DNA of 64,000 nt from Desulfosporosinus shakirovi (GCF_020595055.1 NZ_JAJDOO010000024.1:1-64000); one strand, 5' to 3'. Positions 9,492-18,714 are shown, numbered from the stretch's first letter. Numbers and translations are program-made. The notes: a model not told the origin generated them from the letters alone.

Positions 9492-11880
9492 TCGCTACGT
9501 CCTCCTTAAACAAATCAAGGGCATCCACCGAAGTTTTATCTTCTGCAAGTGTTATTTTTTCAAGGTCGTTCGTGAAGGATGCTGTAATGAATTCCGGATA
9601 CCTCGCTGAAAGCCCCAACAGTATCGGTGTCATATCCTCACGGTCAAGACCGAAAATACGAGTAGGACTTATCCCATCACGGTCAATACTATCGTTGAGA
9701 AGCGTGGCAAGGGTAAACTCTTTGTAGTCATTACACGTTTCTGCAAACTTGAACAAACCGTACAAAACCACTCGTGGGTCGGTAACAGAGCATTTTGTTC
9801 GCACAAGTTCGCCTTCTTTAGTAACATATCCGAAGTTGAGGGTGGTGCCAAATGGAGTTTCTGTCAGACGTTTGAAAGCACCACAAATAGACTTGGCTAC
9901 GGGCGGTTTAACATCATGAGCAACCAACATATCTTCAGCTTCTTTGCGTATGTAAGTCTTTCCAATGTCAAAATTTCTTACATACCATTCAATCTGTGGG
10001 TTTTCAAATACAAGATTAAGTAGGATTAATCCTTGTGCCACATCTGTATCCCAACCAATTGTAGAAACCAACTCAGTAAATTCGCTGACTTTATTCTTTT
10101 CAGCTAATTTTGCATCTTTTAAAAGACGCTTGAAAAATGATATTTGCTCTGGGCCTAAATTGTGTTCTGAGAAGAAGTCATTCTTCTTCTCAAAGAAAGC
10201 TGCTAACCATTCAGTTTTAGGCGCATGGTTAGACATTGTGTTTAAACTCCTCATGGGTTTTCCTCCTCCTTGCGGATGGCGTAATGAGTGATATCGTAAA
10301 CATCCGCTATCTATTTCATGGCACTTATGACATTGAATACATCCATTGATACTTATTCGGTTTCCAACAAATCGTATTGCTCCATTTGGGCAGTTAGCTT
10401 CACATACTCGGCAACCATTACAGCAAGCGGCTTTGTGGAACACTTGGCGGAATAGTCTGCCTAACAGTGGATTTTTCTTTGCAACTTCTTCTTTTAACCG
10501 AGCAATATACCCTGTTTTTGTTTCTTGGATTGAAAAACCGTCTTTGTCTATATCAATGGTCTTAATCCATTCTTGCCAATCGGAAGCCGGGTTTTCGATT
10601 TCAATAATTAAAAATCCATCTTCTATGCGTTCAGAGCAACGGTTTGGATTATCAGCTAAATCCCTGCCATTCTTTCTTGCACTCCATCCACCGCTTTTCA
10701 CATACTCATCTACATTTATATTGCTTCTTCCGTTCGATTGCTTTATGAAGTCAAAGTAGCTACTTACTTCGGCAGTATAGTTTTCAAATTCAACATAACC
10801 AGCCTTACCTCCACCCATAGGACAGCAGATACAGCCAACCCTTGCACTTCCTTTTTTATAGGCCCCGTTAATTAACACATCATTCACATATATATAAAGC
10901 CACACCTCTGCTGAAGTCCATTCAAGAATGGAATTGTGGCTGTATTGCCCCTTTATCTTTTTGCCGTCATTAAAGTAATCGTACTCTGCACGACTGGCAC
11001 TTTCTTGTGCGCGAACACCCACAAATGCCAATCCGGTGTAATCGTCTTTCCCGGTAATCTCTCGTAGCTTTAATGTCTGCGGTGTGCTTTTATGCACAGA
11101 GCAACACCAACGCAAAGTTCGAGATGGGGGACCGAATAACTCCCATGATTTCTTTGGTTTGAGATGTGACTCAGCAATATAAAACGGTATCTCTTCCTCA
11201 ATACACTGTTGGCGTGTTTTCTTGATAACATCATAGGTATCAGGGAACTCCATGCCTGTATCGCCAAATACTACAACAAAGCTACCTTTTGGCAATGCCT
11301 TTTTAACAAGGTCCAGAAGCACTTGGCTGTCTTTGCCCCCACTAAATGCTACATGGAAGCAATCGAGCTTGTTTTTGTACTTGGTGTAGATTGCCAATAT
11401 CTTCTTAACGGTTGTCCGCTCTATGATCTCAAGCATCTCATGGTTGGCTTCAACCATCGCTATAATATCAATAGGGCGAAGGAAGTTACCATTCGGCTCT
11501 GGTTTAACAATATTGAATACATTCCCCTTATTATCGGTAAAAGTCGGTTGTTTGCCGGGCGAATCGAATAATACCTTCTCGCTCGTCTTGCCACCTGGGG
11601 TTTCCCTGTATTCACTGCACAAGTAAGCAAGTTGTATCTTAGGGGCAGTATAGAGATTGCCGCCTTCTAATTTTGCTACAAGCACACCTCGATACCAATA
11701 GTTATTAGCCTCAGCCCACATATAGGGGACATCGTTCTGCTTATCATATTTCCAATATTCATGAAAGCCCAGTGTGTCAAGCTCAGTAGCATAGACAGGA
11801 CGTGGCTCTTTTGAAAAAACCGTAGGTGAGGAATTAAGCAGTATCCCACCTGTTTCTCGATCGTAATTATACGAGTACAC
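9484..11880 (-). CDS. brxP: BREX type 4 protein BrxP (PAPS-reductase-like with Fe-S motifs)
   Basis: 798-aa multidomain protein. Seen: N-terminal about 170 residues unassigned; a PP-loop SGGKDS at residues 180-185 typical of the PAPS reductase/DndC family; WCCSVHKS at 258-265 and GCICCPMGGG at 349-358, cysteines of the kind that bind an Fe-S cluster; a ferredoxin-like cluster with cysteines at 486, 487, 490, 493 and 497 and another set at 514, 517, 520 and 527; then a C-terminal domain of about 250 residues. GTG start at 11880 has GGAGG 8 nt upstream, inside the end of the previous gene. DndC-like chemistry inserts sulfur into the DNA backbone; that this protein does so is inference supported by the adjacent cysteine desulfurase. 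Confidence 0.85.
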   Translation of the reverse strand: MYSYNYDRETGGILLNSSPTVFSKEPRPVYATELDTLGFHEYWKYDKQNDVPYMWAEANNYWYRGVLVAKLEGGNLYTAPKIQLAYLCSEYRETPGGKTSEKVLFDSPGKQPTFTDNKGNVFNIVKPEPNGNFLRPIDIIAMVEANHEMLEIIERTTVKKILAIYTKYKNKLDCFHVAFSGGKDSQVLLDLVKKALPKGSFVVVFGDTGMEFPDTYDVIKKTRQQCIEEEIPFYIAESHLKPKKSWELFGPPSRTLRWCCSVHKSTPQTLKLREITGKDDYTGLAFVGVRAQESASRAEYDYFNDGKKIKGQYSHNSILEWTSAEVWLYIYVNDVLINGAYKKGSARVGCICCPMGGGKAGYVEFENYTAEVSSYFDFIKQSNGRSNINVDEYVKSGGWSARKNGRDLADNPNRCSERIEDGFLIIEIENPASDWQEWIKTIDIDKDGFSIQETKTGYIARLKEEVAKKNPLLGRLFRQVFHKAACCNGCRVCEANCPNGAIRFVGNRISINGCIQCHKCHEIDSGCLRYHSLRHPQGGGKPMRSLNTMSNHAPKTEWLAAFFEKKNDFFSEHNLGPEQISFFKRLLKDAKLAEKNKVSEFTELVSTIGWDTDVAQGLILLNLVFENPQIEWYVRNFDIGKTYIRKEAEDMLVAHDVKPPVAKSICGAFKRLTETPFGTTLNFGYVTKEGELVRTKCSVTDPRVVLYGLFKFAETCNDYKEFTLATLLNDSIDRDGISPTRIFGLDREDMTPILLGLSARYPEFITASFTNDLEKITLAEDKTSVDALDLFKEDVANG

Positions 11881-11882
11881 GG

Positions 11883-14063
11883 CTAATTCCTCCTTTCTCG
11901 TATGGCATTCGCCAGTTCAATTAATTCATTAGTTTTTGTATAAGACCTCTTACCAATATAGCCGTTGTTACACAAGAAGTCTTCAATCGCTGCCTTCTCA
12001 AGCATTATACTTGATACAGCAACGGCATCAGCCATTATTTCAATATAGGATGCTGTACAATTTTTGCGAACAATTACCCCGGCATTTTTTGAATTTACCG
12101 CCAACACCTCAAAACGAAACCGTTCACTAAACCTACGACAGTAGCTTTCGAGTAAAAACAAATTCCATGCCTGTCCACAATCAGGAAATACCGAGAAGGT
12201 AGTAATACTCCTAAGTGGAAGATAATTATCCTCTACAAACTGGTCAAGAACATTGTCTATTTCAAGCACATTAAAACGAACATATTTTTCAGCAAGAAAG
12301 GTGTCTTCGTCTGCACGAATCATAACCGCATATCCCGCTTCCATCGGAATCCAACGGTGCGTTTCTCCCGTCAGCTCTCGCTCGAAATTCAGAAGGTCAC
12401 GCAACGAACATTTTTCCAAAGAGCGACAATGTTCTTTCATAATAGATAGTGCATCAAGTATATCGCCCTTTCGTATTATGATTTTACCTCGCTTATCATA
12501 CTTATCGGCAAGAACAATAGCAAATGCCGCATTTTGGACTGCCGTAAGTGATAATTCATAGTTGCGCTCTGCGATTTCGCTGAGTGGAATATCACTTAAC
12601 GAGGAGTAACCGTCTTTAAGGTAGGCTGTTGCTACAAAATCAGCAATGGCAATGTGTTCTTCATCGGCAATATCTACTTTACTGATATATGTGTAAACAC
12701 CTTCCGAATTCCATATGAAATCTCCGTTCTGCGACAAGACATACTTTATCTTATCAACAGGGACATATGGAAGTCGTTCTGAAAGCTGCTCATAGCTTAA
12801 TAGAACATTGTCGCCCCATACACGAAGCACCTCGCATCCGATTTTTGCAAGTTCACTCCCTATTTGCACTTCAACGGCAAGGCAATTCGTTTTGTGTATA
12901 AATTGAGGATATAGGCTCATAAGAGTGTTCTTTAACATTTCCGCAGAGATAATGCTCGCCGGAAATAACCAATCCTCATTTTGTTCATAAAAAGCACTAT
13001 AGAAGACTATCTCAGCACCTTCATTGGCTGCCGAATCAATTGCACTTTTGATTCTTTCTGTAGCATCTGTTTGGATAATATACACTTTTCCTTCAAACAA
13101 TGTGCCGCAAGACAAAATCAACTCGGTAAGTTCCTCATCAGACAGCATGATTTCCTCACCGTAATCTTCCATGACGAATCTGCGGAAACGCCTTATCTCA
13201 ATTGGCGAATTGATTCTAAAGCCTTTCGGGAAATGTTCTTCCAAGTTTTTCAGCAGTATATCACTACAAAAAGAGGTTGCCTCTTGTTTCGGGGATTTTA
13301 CCGACTGTACAGCAACGCTCTGATTATCATTACCTGCAATGCTCTCTAAATATCGTCTGTATACCCCTAACCCAGCAGAAAACATACCACTCGTGTCACT
13401 ATTTACTTTTTTATAATTTGGTGCAGTTTTAAAGATGCTCCATAATTCGTCCAACTCAGAAACCGTGCGGCAAGCGAACACATCTCTGCTTCCTATGGGA
13501 GGAGCAGATAGCTTCATCGGAGCAGAACGCAAACTACGCATATATTGCCTCACTACGTGTTCTAAGTATAACGTCCCTTTTGCGTTTGGTTGAGTTACCA
13601 ACCATGCAATCACATCTTCGGGGTTGATAGCTTTAATTGGCTGATTGCCTGCATCAACCTGTTCTTTAATCGTAGCATCCTCTATAACCTCACCTGTAAG
13701 CGACACTTTTTGTATCCACGGTTTTTCTTTTAGAAACTTTAAGTATAGCTGTCCGGCAACAATAAATACTTTATATGTACTCTTGTCAGTAACTCTCAAC
13801 AGATTAGCTTCCAACAGCTTGTTGTATACTGGCTTAAAAGCGTTGAACCGCATATATTCCCAAATACCGTCAGTGCTAATTTTCTTTTGGATAGCATAAT
13901 CCGAAATCTTGTCTAAGCAAGAAAGAATAACTCCAACCGGATATTTCTTTACATTGCCGTCAACAAGCCAATTTAAGAATAATTCTCTCATTGAAACAGA
14001 TGCCAAGGAAGCTTGCGTGGAATTGGAACTATTAACTATATTCAATTGTTTTATTTTATCCAT
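11883..14063 (-). CDS. Unrecognised 726-aa BREX-operon protein
   Basis: I do not recognise this family. It is soluble-looking, with no signal peptide or membrane segment. The first 120 residues are helical with aromatic residues in a pattern like small DNA-binding or protein-binding modules (LYLKFLKEKPW at the end). A middle block has an IEIRRFRRF motif and an EEL-rich helix; the last 300 residues mix alpha and beta without a catalytic signature I can name. ATG at 14063 follows AAAGGAG at good spacing. It is the first structural gene of the operon, ending 2 nt before brxP. Its position suggests substrate recognition or regulation for the sulfur-linked BREX system, but this is only contextual. 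Confidence 0.8.
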   Translation of the reverse strand: MDKIKQLNIVNSSNSTQASLASVSMRELFLNWLVDGNVKKYPVGVILSCLDKISDYAIQKKISTDGIWEYMRFNAFKPVYNKLLEANLLRVTDKSTYKVFIVAGQLYLKFLKEKPWIQKVSLTGEVIEDATIKEQVDAGNQPIKAINPEDVIAWLVTQPNAKGTLYLEHVVRQYMRSLRSAPMKLSAPPIGSRDVFACRTVSELDELWSIFKTAPNYKKVNSDTSGMFSAGLGVYRRYLESIAGNDNQSVAVQSVKSPKQEATSFCSDILLKNLEEHFPKGFRINSPIEIRRFRRFVMEDYGEEIMLSDEELTELILSCGTLFEGKVYIIQTDATERIKSAIDSAANEGAEIVFYSAFYEQNEDWLFPASIISAEMLKNTLMSLYPQFIHKTNCLAVEVQIGSELAKIGCEVLRVWGDNVLLSYEQLSERLPYVPVDKIKYVLSQNGDFIWNSEGVYTYISKVDIADEEHIAIADFVATAYLKDGYSSLSDIPLSEIAERNYELSLTAVQNAAFAIVLADKYDKRGKIIIRKGDILDALSIMKEHCRSLEKCSLRDLLNFERELTGETHRWIPMEAGYAVMIRADEDTFLAEKYVRFNVLEIDNVLDQFVEDNYLPLRSITTFSVFPDCGQAWNLFLLESYCRRFSERFRFEVLAVNSKNAGVIVRKNCTASYIEIMADAVAVSSIMLEKAAIEDFLCNNGYIGKRSYTKTNELIELANAIRERRN

Positions 14064-14108
14064 TCCTTGGACTCCTTTCGTAGTTTCAAATCTTTAGGCA
14101 CATTCACT

Positions 14109-14405
14109 TTAATCATTGCTAACACTATCCGATGAAGTAAGATAATTATTAAGTTCAATGGTATAGATACCAAAGTAGTCAAGCAAATCACTTGTGCCAC
14201 AATTTGCACGAAAAACTAACAACAACGCTACAAAAGTATTCCAAGTCATAGGTCGCTTCTTTTTTTCGATGTCTATTAACGTCTGCCTGCCAATTCCTAT
14301 CTTGTCCGCCAGTTTAGCTTGCGTTAAACCAAACTTTTTTCTTAGTACCACAAGGTTATCGGCCATAGATACCATAAGATTATCTTTGTTAATATCACTA
14401 TGCAC
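14109..14405 (-). CDS. XRE-family helix-turn-helix regulator
   Basis: Small DNA-binding protein of the Cro/CI (XRE) type. Seen: the classic helix-turn-helix run LRKKFGLTQAKLADKIGIG followed by RQTLIDIEKKKR; the C-terminal half is short and hydrophobic. I chose GTG at 14405 (98 aa) because GGGAGG lies 10 nt upstream; the longer reading would start with an unlikely hydrophobic leader upstream of the ribosome site. It is 45 nt upstream of the 726-aa gene and on the same strand, so it is probably the transcriptional regulator of the BREX operon and of itself. Confidence 0.85.
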   Translation of the reverse strand: MHSDINKDNLMVSMADNLVVLRKKFGLTQAKLADKIGIGRQTLIDIEKKKRPMTWNTFVALLLVFRANCGTSDLLDYFGIYTIELNNYLTSSDSVSND

Positions 14406-14473
14406 GAATGTATTACCTCCCTCAGAAATTAAAACGGTTATAAAATATATCATAACAGACAAAATGTAATTAT

Positions 14474-14502
14474 ATCGTACAAAATATTCACATTTCCGTC
14501 AA
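14474..14502 (-). promoter_or_regulatory. Possible promoter of the BREX operon
   Basis: TTGACG followed 17 bp later by TACGAT, with a perfect TATAAT five bases further on but at a poor 22-bp spacing. It lies about 70 bp upstream of the XRE gene in a very AT-rich stretch. The -35 box is good; the choice of -10 is uncertain. Confidence 0.35.
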
Positions 14503-14617
14503 GAGGAATTTAGGGAATTCAGATAAAACCATCGCTCATACTTTGCAACAGCAATTGGGATAAAAGACAATTATCTCAATCAGAATGAGCATCTATATAT
14601 AAAAAAGAGAATGCCAG

Positions 14618-14623
14618 CTAAAT
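14618..14623. repeat. Target-site duplication, left copy (CTAAAT)
   Basis: CTAAAT directly abuts the outer end of the left inverted repeat and is repeated at 16318-16323 directly after the right inverted repeat. A perfect 6-bp direct repeat at both element ends marks a transposition event. Confidence 0.7.
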
Positions 14624-14739
14624 CGAGGCCACTGAAAAAGTCCTATTTAGCAAAAAAAGGTATGCTACCTCATAATTTTGAGGGAGTTATATCTTTTTTG
14701 TTTTATAATTATAGTATCAATTTCATAGAGGTGGGTGCT

Positions 14740-16188
14740 ATGATTCAAAAACAACAATCAATGATCCTCAGTCCATTTATAGATATCTATGATATAGTCG
14801 TTTCAAAGGATAATCTATTGAGAAGAATCAACGAACTAGTTGATTTCTCTTTTGTGTATGACGAACTTAAGGATAAATATTGTATTGATAACGGTCGAAA
14901 TGCTATCGACCCTATTCGGATGTTTAAATATTTATTGTTAAAGTCTATCTATGACTTGTCTGATGTTGATGTAGTTGAACGTTCAAAATATGACATGTCT
15001 TTTAAGTATTTTCTCAATATGGCACCGGAAGAAACAGTTATTGAGGCGAGTTCATTGACCAAGTTTCGGAAGCTGCGTTTGAAAGACCTCAATCTTTTAG
15101 ATATGCTGGTCAACAAAACTGTAGAAATTGCTATCGCAAAGGAAATCATCAAAAGCAAAGCTATTATTGTTGATGCCACACATACGAAAGCTCGCTATAA
15201 TCAGAAGACCCCTAAAGAAATCCTGATGGATCGGTCAAAGAAGCTGAGAAAAGCCGTATATAAAATAGATGAATCCATGAAAAGCAAATTCCCCTCCAAG
15301 AACACAACAGACATATTGGAGGAAGAAATATCCTACTGTCAAAATCTCATTGATGTGATAGAAAAGGAAGACAGTATTTCCAGATATCCAAAAATAAATG
15401 AACAGCTAAATCTTTTAAAAGAAACCATCGCTGATGATATCGAACACTTGCGAATCTCGGAGGATCAAGATGCGAGAGTTGGACACAAAAGTACAGACTC
15501 CTCATTTTTTGGGTATAAAACGCATCTTGCCATGAGTGAAGAACGAATCATCACCGCAGCTACAATTACAACCGGCGAAAAAAGTGACGGCAAAGAATTA
15601 CAGACACTGATTGAAAAAAGTGGGGCTACCGGCATGAGCATTGAAACAGTCATAGGAGATGCAGCCTATTCGGAAAAAGAGAATATAAAATACAGTAAGA
15701 AGAACGACATTAAACTAGTAGCTAGATTAAATTCTTTGATTACTCAAGGGAAGCGAAAAAATGAAGATGAATTCGATTTTAATAAAGATGCCGGAATGTA
15801 TGTGTGCAAAGCGGGCCATATGGCAATTCGGAAAGCCCGGCAGGGTAAGAAAGGGAAGAAAAATCAAACAAATACATATCACTTTGACATTGAGAATTGC
15901 AAGAGATGTCCATCCAGAGAAGGTTGTTATAAAGAAGGAGCCAAAAGTAAGACCTATTCAGTAAGTATTAAATCCACCGAACATACCGAACAGGCAAAAT
16001 TTCAGGAAAGCGAATACTTTAAAGAAAAATCTAAAGAACGATATAAGATTGAAGCTAAGAATAGCGAGTTAAAGCACAGGCACGGGTATGATGTGGCATC
16101 ATCCTCGGGTCTTACAGGTATGGAGTTACAAGGGGCGATGGCCATATTTACCGTAAATCTAAAAAGGATACTAACCCTAATAGGGTAA
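14740..16188 (+). CDS. IS1182-family transposase
   Basis: DDE transposase of about 482 aa. Seen: N-terminal DUF772-type region (PIRMFKYLLLKSIYDLSD), the first catalytic aspartate in IIVDATHTKARYN, the second in TVIGDAAYSEKEN, and a C-terminal IEAKNSELKHRHGYD carrying the catalytic glutamate. A cysteine-rich stretch (CKRCPSREGCYK) precedes the C-terminal part, as in many IS1182 members. The reading frame stays open further upstream, but that part crosses the inverted repeat; ATG at 14740 follows GAGGTG and starts like family members. Full length, no frameshift. Confidence 0.93.
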   Translation: MIQKQQSMILSPFIDIYDIVVSKDNLLRRINELVDFSFVYDELKDKYCIDNGRNAIDPIRMFKYLLLKSIYDLSDVDVVERSKYDMSFKYFLNMAPEETVIEASSLTKFRKLRLKDLNLLDMLVNKTVEIAIAKEIIKSKAIIVDATHTKARYNQKTPKEILMDRSKKLRKAVYKIDESMKSKFPSKNTTDILEEEISYCQNLIDVIEKEDSISRYPKINEQLNLLKETIADDIEHLRISEDQDARVGHKSTDSSFFGYKTHLAMSEERIITAATITTGEKSDGKELQTLIEKSGATGMSIETVIGDAAYSEKENIKYSKKNDIKLVARLNSLITQGKRKNEDEFDFNKDAGMYVCKAGHMAIRKARQGKKGKKNQTNTYHFDIENCKRCPSREGCYKEGAKSKTYSVSIKSTEHTEQAKFQESEYFKEKSKERYKIEAKNSELKHRHGYDVASSSGLTGMELQGAMAIFTVNLKRILTLIG

Positions 16189-16220
16189 AAAAAAACCACA
16201 TATCCCCGGTAAAACTAGAA

Positions 16221-16266
16221 AAAGACGGCCAACATTCTGATGCTTTGAATGTAAGCCGCCTTTTTT
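16221..16266 (+). terminator. Terminator of the transposase gene
   Basis: Long hairpin just after the transposase stop: AAAGACGGC pairs with GCCGCCTTT (one mismatch), an inner ACATTC pairs with GAATGT, and six T follow. It lies inside the element and may also shield it from outside transcription. Confidence 0.6.
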
Positions 16267-16317
16267 CAATTATAAACCCAATACTGTAGAAAAACATTAA
16301 GTTTTTCAGTAGCCTCG

Positions 16318-16323
16318 CTAAAT
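16318..16323. repeat. Target-site duplication, right copy (CTAAAT)
   Basis: Second copy of the 6-bp direct repeat, immediately after the right terminal inverted repeat of the IS1182-type element. The rest of the gap up to 16543 holds nothing I can support. Confidence 0.7.
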
Positions 16324-16543
16324 CCGACATTCTCTCATCATTGCCCAGTCTTAAATTTACTTCACACTGCGTAATATAGACAGGTCTAAACACTCTAATC
16401 TACGCAAGCATTAAACATGTTTACACACTCCATGTCCAGCACAACCGATACGTCAATTTTATCTCTCAGCACCTTATTCCTGAAATCATCGCCATCCGTC
16501 GTAAAAGTCATATATCTCGCTAAGTGCTGAAAACTAAGGATTT

Positions 16544-17827
16544 CTACGTATCTTTCCTTTGCATTCCTATTACGCACTCCACATGCGTCGTCCACGGAAA
16601 CATATCCACCGGCTGTACACTGTCTACCTTATATCCTCCAGCTGTGAGTCCCCCCAAATCCCGTGCCAAAGTACCCGGGTCGCAAGACACATAGATGATG
16701 CGTTGAGGCTTCAGCTCTAGCAACCGTTGCAAAACATCAGCATGAATCCCAGCACGTGGAGGATCCAGGACTACTACATCCGGTTCTTCCTCTATCTTCA
16801 TCATCCGCTGTTCAACTTTCCCTTTCAAGAACTCGATGTTCCCCACAGCGTGATTGTTGACGGCATTTTGAATTGCATTTTCAACGGCATACGGGTTTTC
16901 CTCGATAGCCGTTACTTTCATGGCTTTTGTGGCTAAAGCTAAGGTCAGGGTTCCTATTCCCGAATAAAGATCCCATACAATCTCCTCGCCTGTCAGGGCC
17001 ACCGCATCCAAAACCAACTTGTATAGGAGGTCTGTTTGGCGTGAATTGACTTGTAAAAATGCTAAAGGAGACAGTTCAAAAGTTAAGCCAAGAATCCTTT
17101 GTCCGAACTCTTCATCTCCCCAAATCAGTTGAAGACTTCCTTCAGCATCAAGATTCCAAACGGAACGAAGCCCTTCCTTCCAAAGAGCCTCAAAGAAATC
17201 ATTATTTGCGGGGGCTGAAAGGGATTCGCCAGGCATTCCCCCGATTATTAAAAGCCCTTCGTTCTTGGTATTTTCCCGGAATGTTAACGTATGTATTTCG
17301 GGATAACCTTCCCCTAACAGCTCTTCAGTCCGTTTTATCCAACGATTCATGGATTCGCTTAAGAGCAGGCAGTCATGAAAGTTTACCTGATCCTTGGACT
17401 TTTCCTTGTAATATCCCAATTCTCCTGTTGGCCGACGATGAAGACGCGCCTTATTTCTATAGCGCCATGGATGCTCCATTCCAAGTGTAGGTTTGACCTC
17501 CGCGCTTATTTTGCCGATTCTGGTAAGTGCATCTTCAACCCAGCGTTGTTTCCACAAAAGAGTCTCCGCGTAGGTTGTATGCTGAAGCTGACATCCTCCG
17601 CATCCTTCGAAGGCAGTACAAGGCGCATTGATGCGCTCCGGAGAACGCTGTATTAGGTTTAAAAGAGAGGCTCGTTGCCATTTTTTCTTCGCTTTTGACA
17701 CTGCAACTTCTGCTGTTTCTCCAGGCAGTAGTCCCGGCACAAACGTAGCGATGCCATTCATGTACCCTACTCCTGAACCATCTGAAATAAGCCTTAAGCA
17801 TTCGATATTTGGTTTATTGCTATTCAT
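16544..17827 (-). CDS. rlmD: 23S rRNA (uracil-5-)-methyltransferase, RlmD/RlmCD type
   Basis: SAM-dependent RNA m5U methyltransferase of the TrmA/RumA family. Seen: short TRAM-like N terminus; Fe-S cysteines at 70, 76 and 79 (CGGCQLQ) plus a later one; SAM-binding DLYSGIGTLTLALA; VVLDPPRAG; and the catalytic cysteine in IYVSCDPGTLARD near the C terminus. 427 aa, full length. ATG follows GAGGTG. Gram-positive members often modify both U747 and U1939 (RlmCD), and which site applies here cannot be read from sequence. It stands 29 nt downstream of the CPBP protease gene, same strand. Confidence 0.92.
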   Translation of the reverse strand: MNSNKPNIECLRLISDGSGVGYMNGIATFVPGLLPGETAEVAVSKAKKKWQRASLLNLIQRSPERINAPCTAFEGCGGCQLQHTTYAETLLWKQRWVEDALTRIGKISAEVKPTLGMEHPWRYRNKARLHRRPTGELGYYKEKSKDQVNFHDCLLLSESMNRWIKRTEELLGEGYPEIHTLTFRENTKNEGLLIIGGMPGESLSAPANNDFFEALWKEGLRSVWNLDAEGSLQLIWGDEEFGQRILGLTFELSPLAFLQVNSRQTDLLYKLVLDAVALTGEEIVWDLYSGIGTLTLALATKAMKVTAIEENPYAVENAIQNAVNNHAVGNIEFLKGKVEQRMMKIEEEPDVVVLDPPRAGIHADVLQRLLELKPQRIIYVSCDPGTLARDLGGLTAGGYKVDSVQPVDMFPWTTHVECVIGMQRKDT

Positions 17828-17856
17828 TTAGATAACACCTCGTATAAAATTACTTT

Positions 17857-18564
17857 CTATCGACGCTGAATCCACAATGCAAGGGCCATAAGTATATTCC
17901 ACGTCCCATGAGCAACGATGGCTGGCCAAATACTTGAAGAACGTTCATACAACCATGTAAGCACAACTCCACCAATAAATAATGGTAAAAAGCGAATAAT
18001 TTCTAAATGCAATGATGCAAAGAAGAGTCCTGTCAGTAGTATTCCTTTACCTCTTCCGAAGACTTGGCGCAACGGCGGGTAGATTAAACCGCGAAAAAAC
18101 ATTTCTTCTTTAATCGGAGCAACAACTCCCCCCAAAAAAGTGAGGAGAATGAATTCCCACGTGTAGTTTGCCCCTTTTACCGCTATGGCAAAACTCTGGG
18201 GAGCAGGAGTTCCAAGCAATTTCGTTAAGAAGTTTCCTAAAAGACCGACGCCTACAAACAATACTACTCCAGCGATAAAGCCCAGCAGTAAAAAGCCTCG
18301 AGAGGATTTAACAAATCCTAAGTCGGAAAACGGTCGGCGTATAATTTTAAGGAACATGAAGATTATTGCGAAGTAAAGCAATACATCTCCTAAACCTACA
18401 AGGATAAAATCGAGAATCCCACGCACAGAATCTAAATCCTTGGGGCTCTCCAACCAGCCAAGTGGAAATTCTATTATTGTGATAATAGCTACTAAAAGTA
18501 ATCCCTGCCAAATATTCCAAACCGGTTTTCGCGGTGGTAACCTCAGTTTAGTTTTTTTATCCAT
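17857..18564 (-). CDS. CPBP-family intramembrane metalloprotease
   Basis: Predicted membrane protease of the CAAX/bacteriocin-processing (Abi) family with six or more hydrophobic segments. Seen: EEMFFRGLIYPPLR (EExxxR motif), a histidine in FASLHLE, and the third motif HGTWN near the C terminus, the expected metal ligands. About 235 aa. I prefer ATG at 18564, since AGAGG lies 9 nt upstream; an ATG three codons earlier directly abuts that site. Physiological substrate unknown. It may be co-transcribed with the rRNA methyltransferase. Confidence 0.85.
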   Translation of the reverse strand: MDKKTKLRLPPRKPVWNIWQGLLLVAIITIIEFPLGWLESPKDLDSVRGILDFILVGLGDVLLYFAIIFMFLKIIRRPFSDLGFVKSSRGFLLLGFIAGVVLFVGVGLLGNFLTKLLGTPAPQSFAIAVKGANYTWEFILLTFLGGVVAPIKEEMFFRGLIYPPLRQVFGRGKGILLTGLFFASLHLEIIRFLPLFIGGVVLTWLYERSSSIWPAIVAHGTWNILMALALWIQRR

Positions 18565-18714
18565 CTCACTCATCCTCTGATCTTATTACACTGTTCATCT
18601 CAGGGATCATTATACCTGCTGTTCAATTTCCAATCCATTTCCAATTCTAAACTCTAAAACAAACATTGTCCACAAATATAGAAAACTAGCGCGCCAAGAC
18701 TGCCTTACCGGCAT

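Larger units (their letters stand above)
14624..16317. mobile_element. Complete IS1182-type insertion sequence
   Basis: About 1.69 kb element with 17-bp terminal inverted repeats (CGAGGCCACTGAAAAAG on the left, reverse complement of the right end CGAGGCTACTGAAAAAC; 15 of 17 match), a single transposase gene and a 6-bp flanking duplication CTAAAT. It is inserted between the upstream region of the BREX regulator and the rRNA methyltransferase gene, without breaking a visible gene. The transposase reading frame is intact, so it may still be active. Confidence 0.85.

Noticed and set aside
14509-16400. Composite transposon or prophage around the IS1182-type element
   Set aside because: There is only one insertion sequence, with its own target duplication, and no integrase, phage genes or attachment sites.
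16395-16595. 66-codon minus-strand frame overlapping the end of the rRNA methyltransferase gene
   Set aside because: No ribosome site, it starts inside a conserved gene and its product resembles nothing I know.
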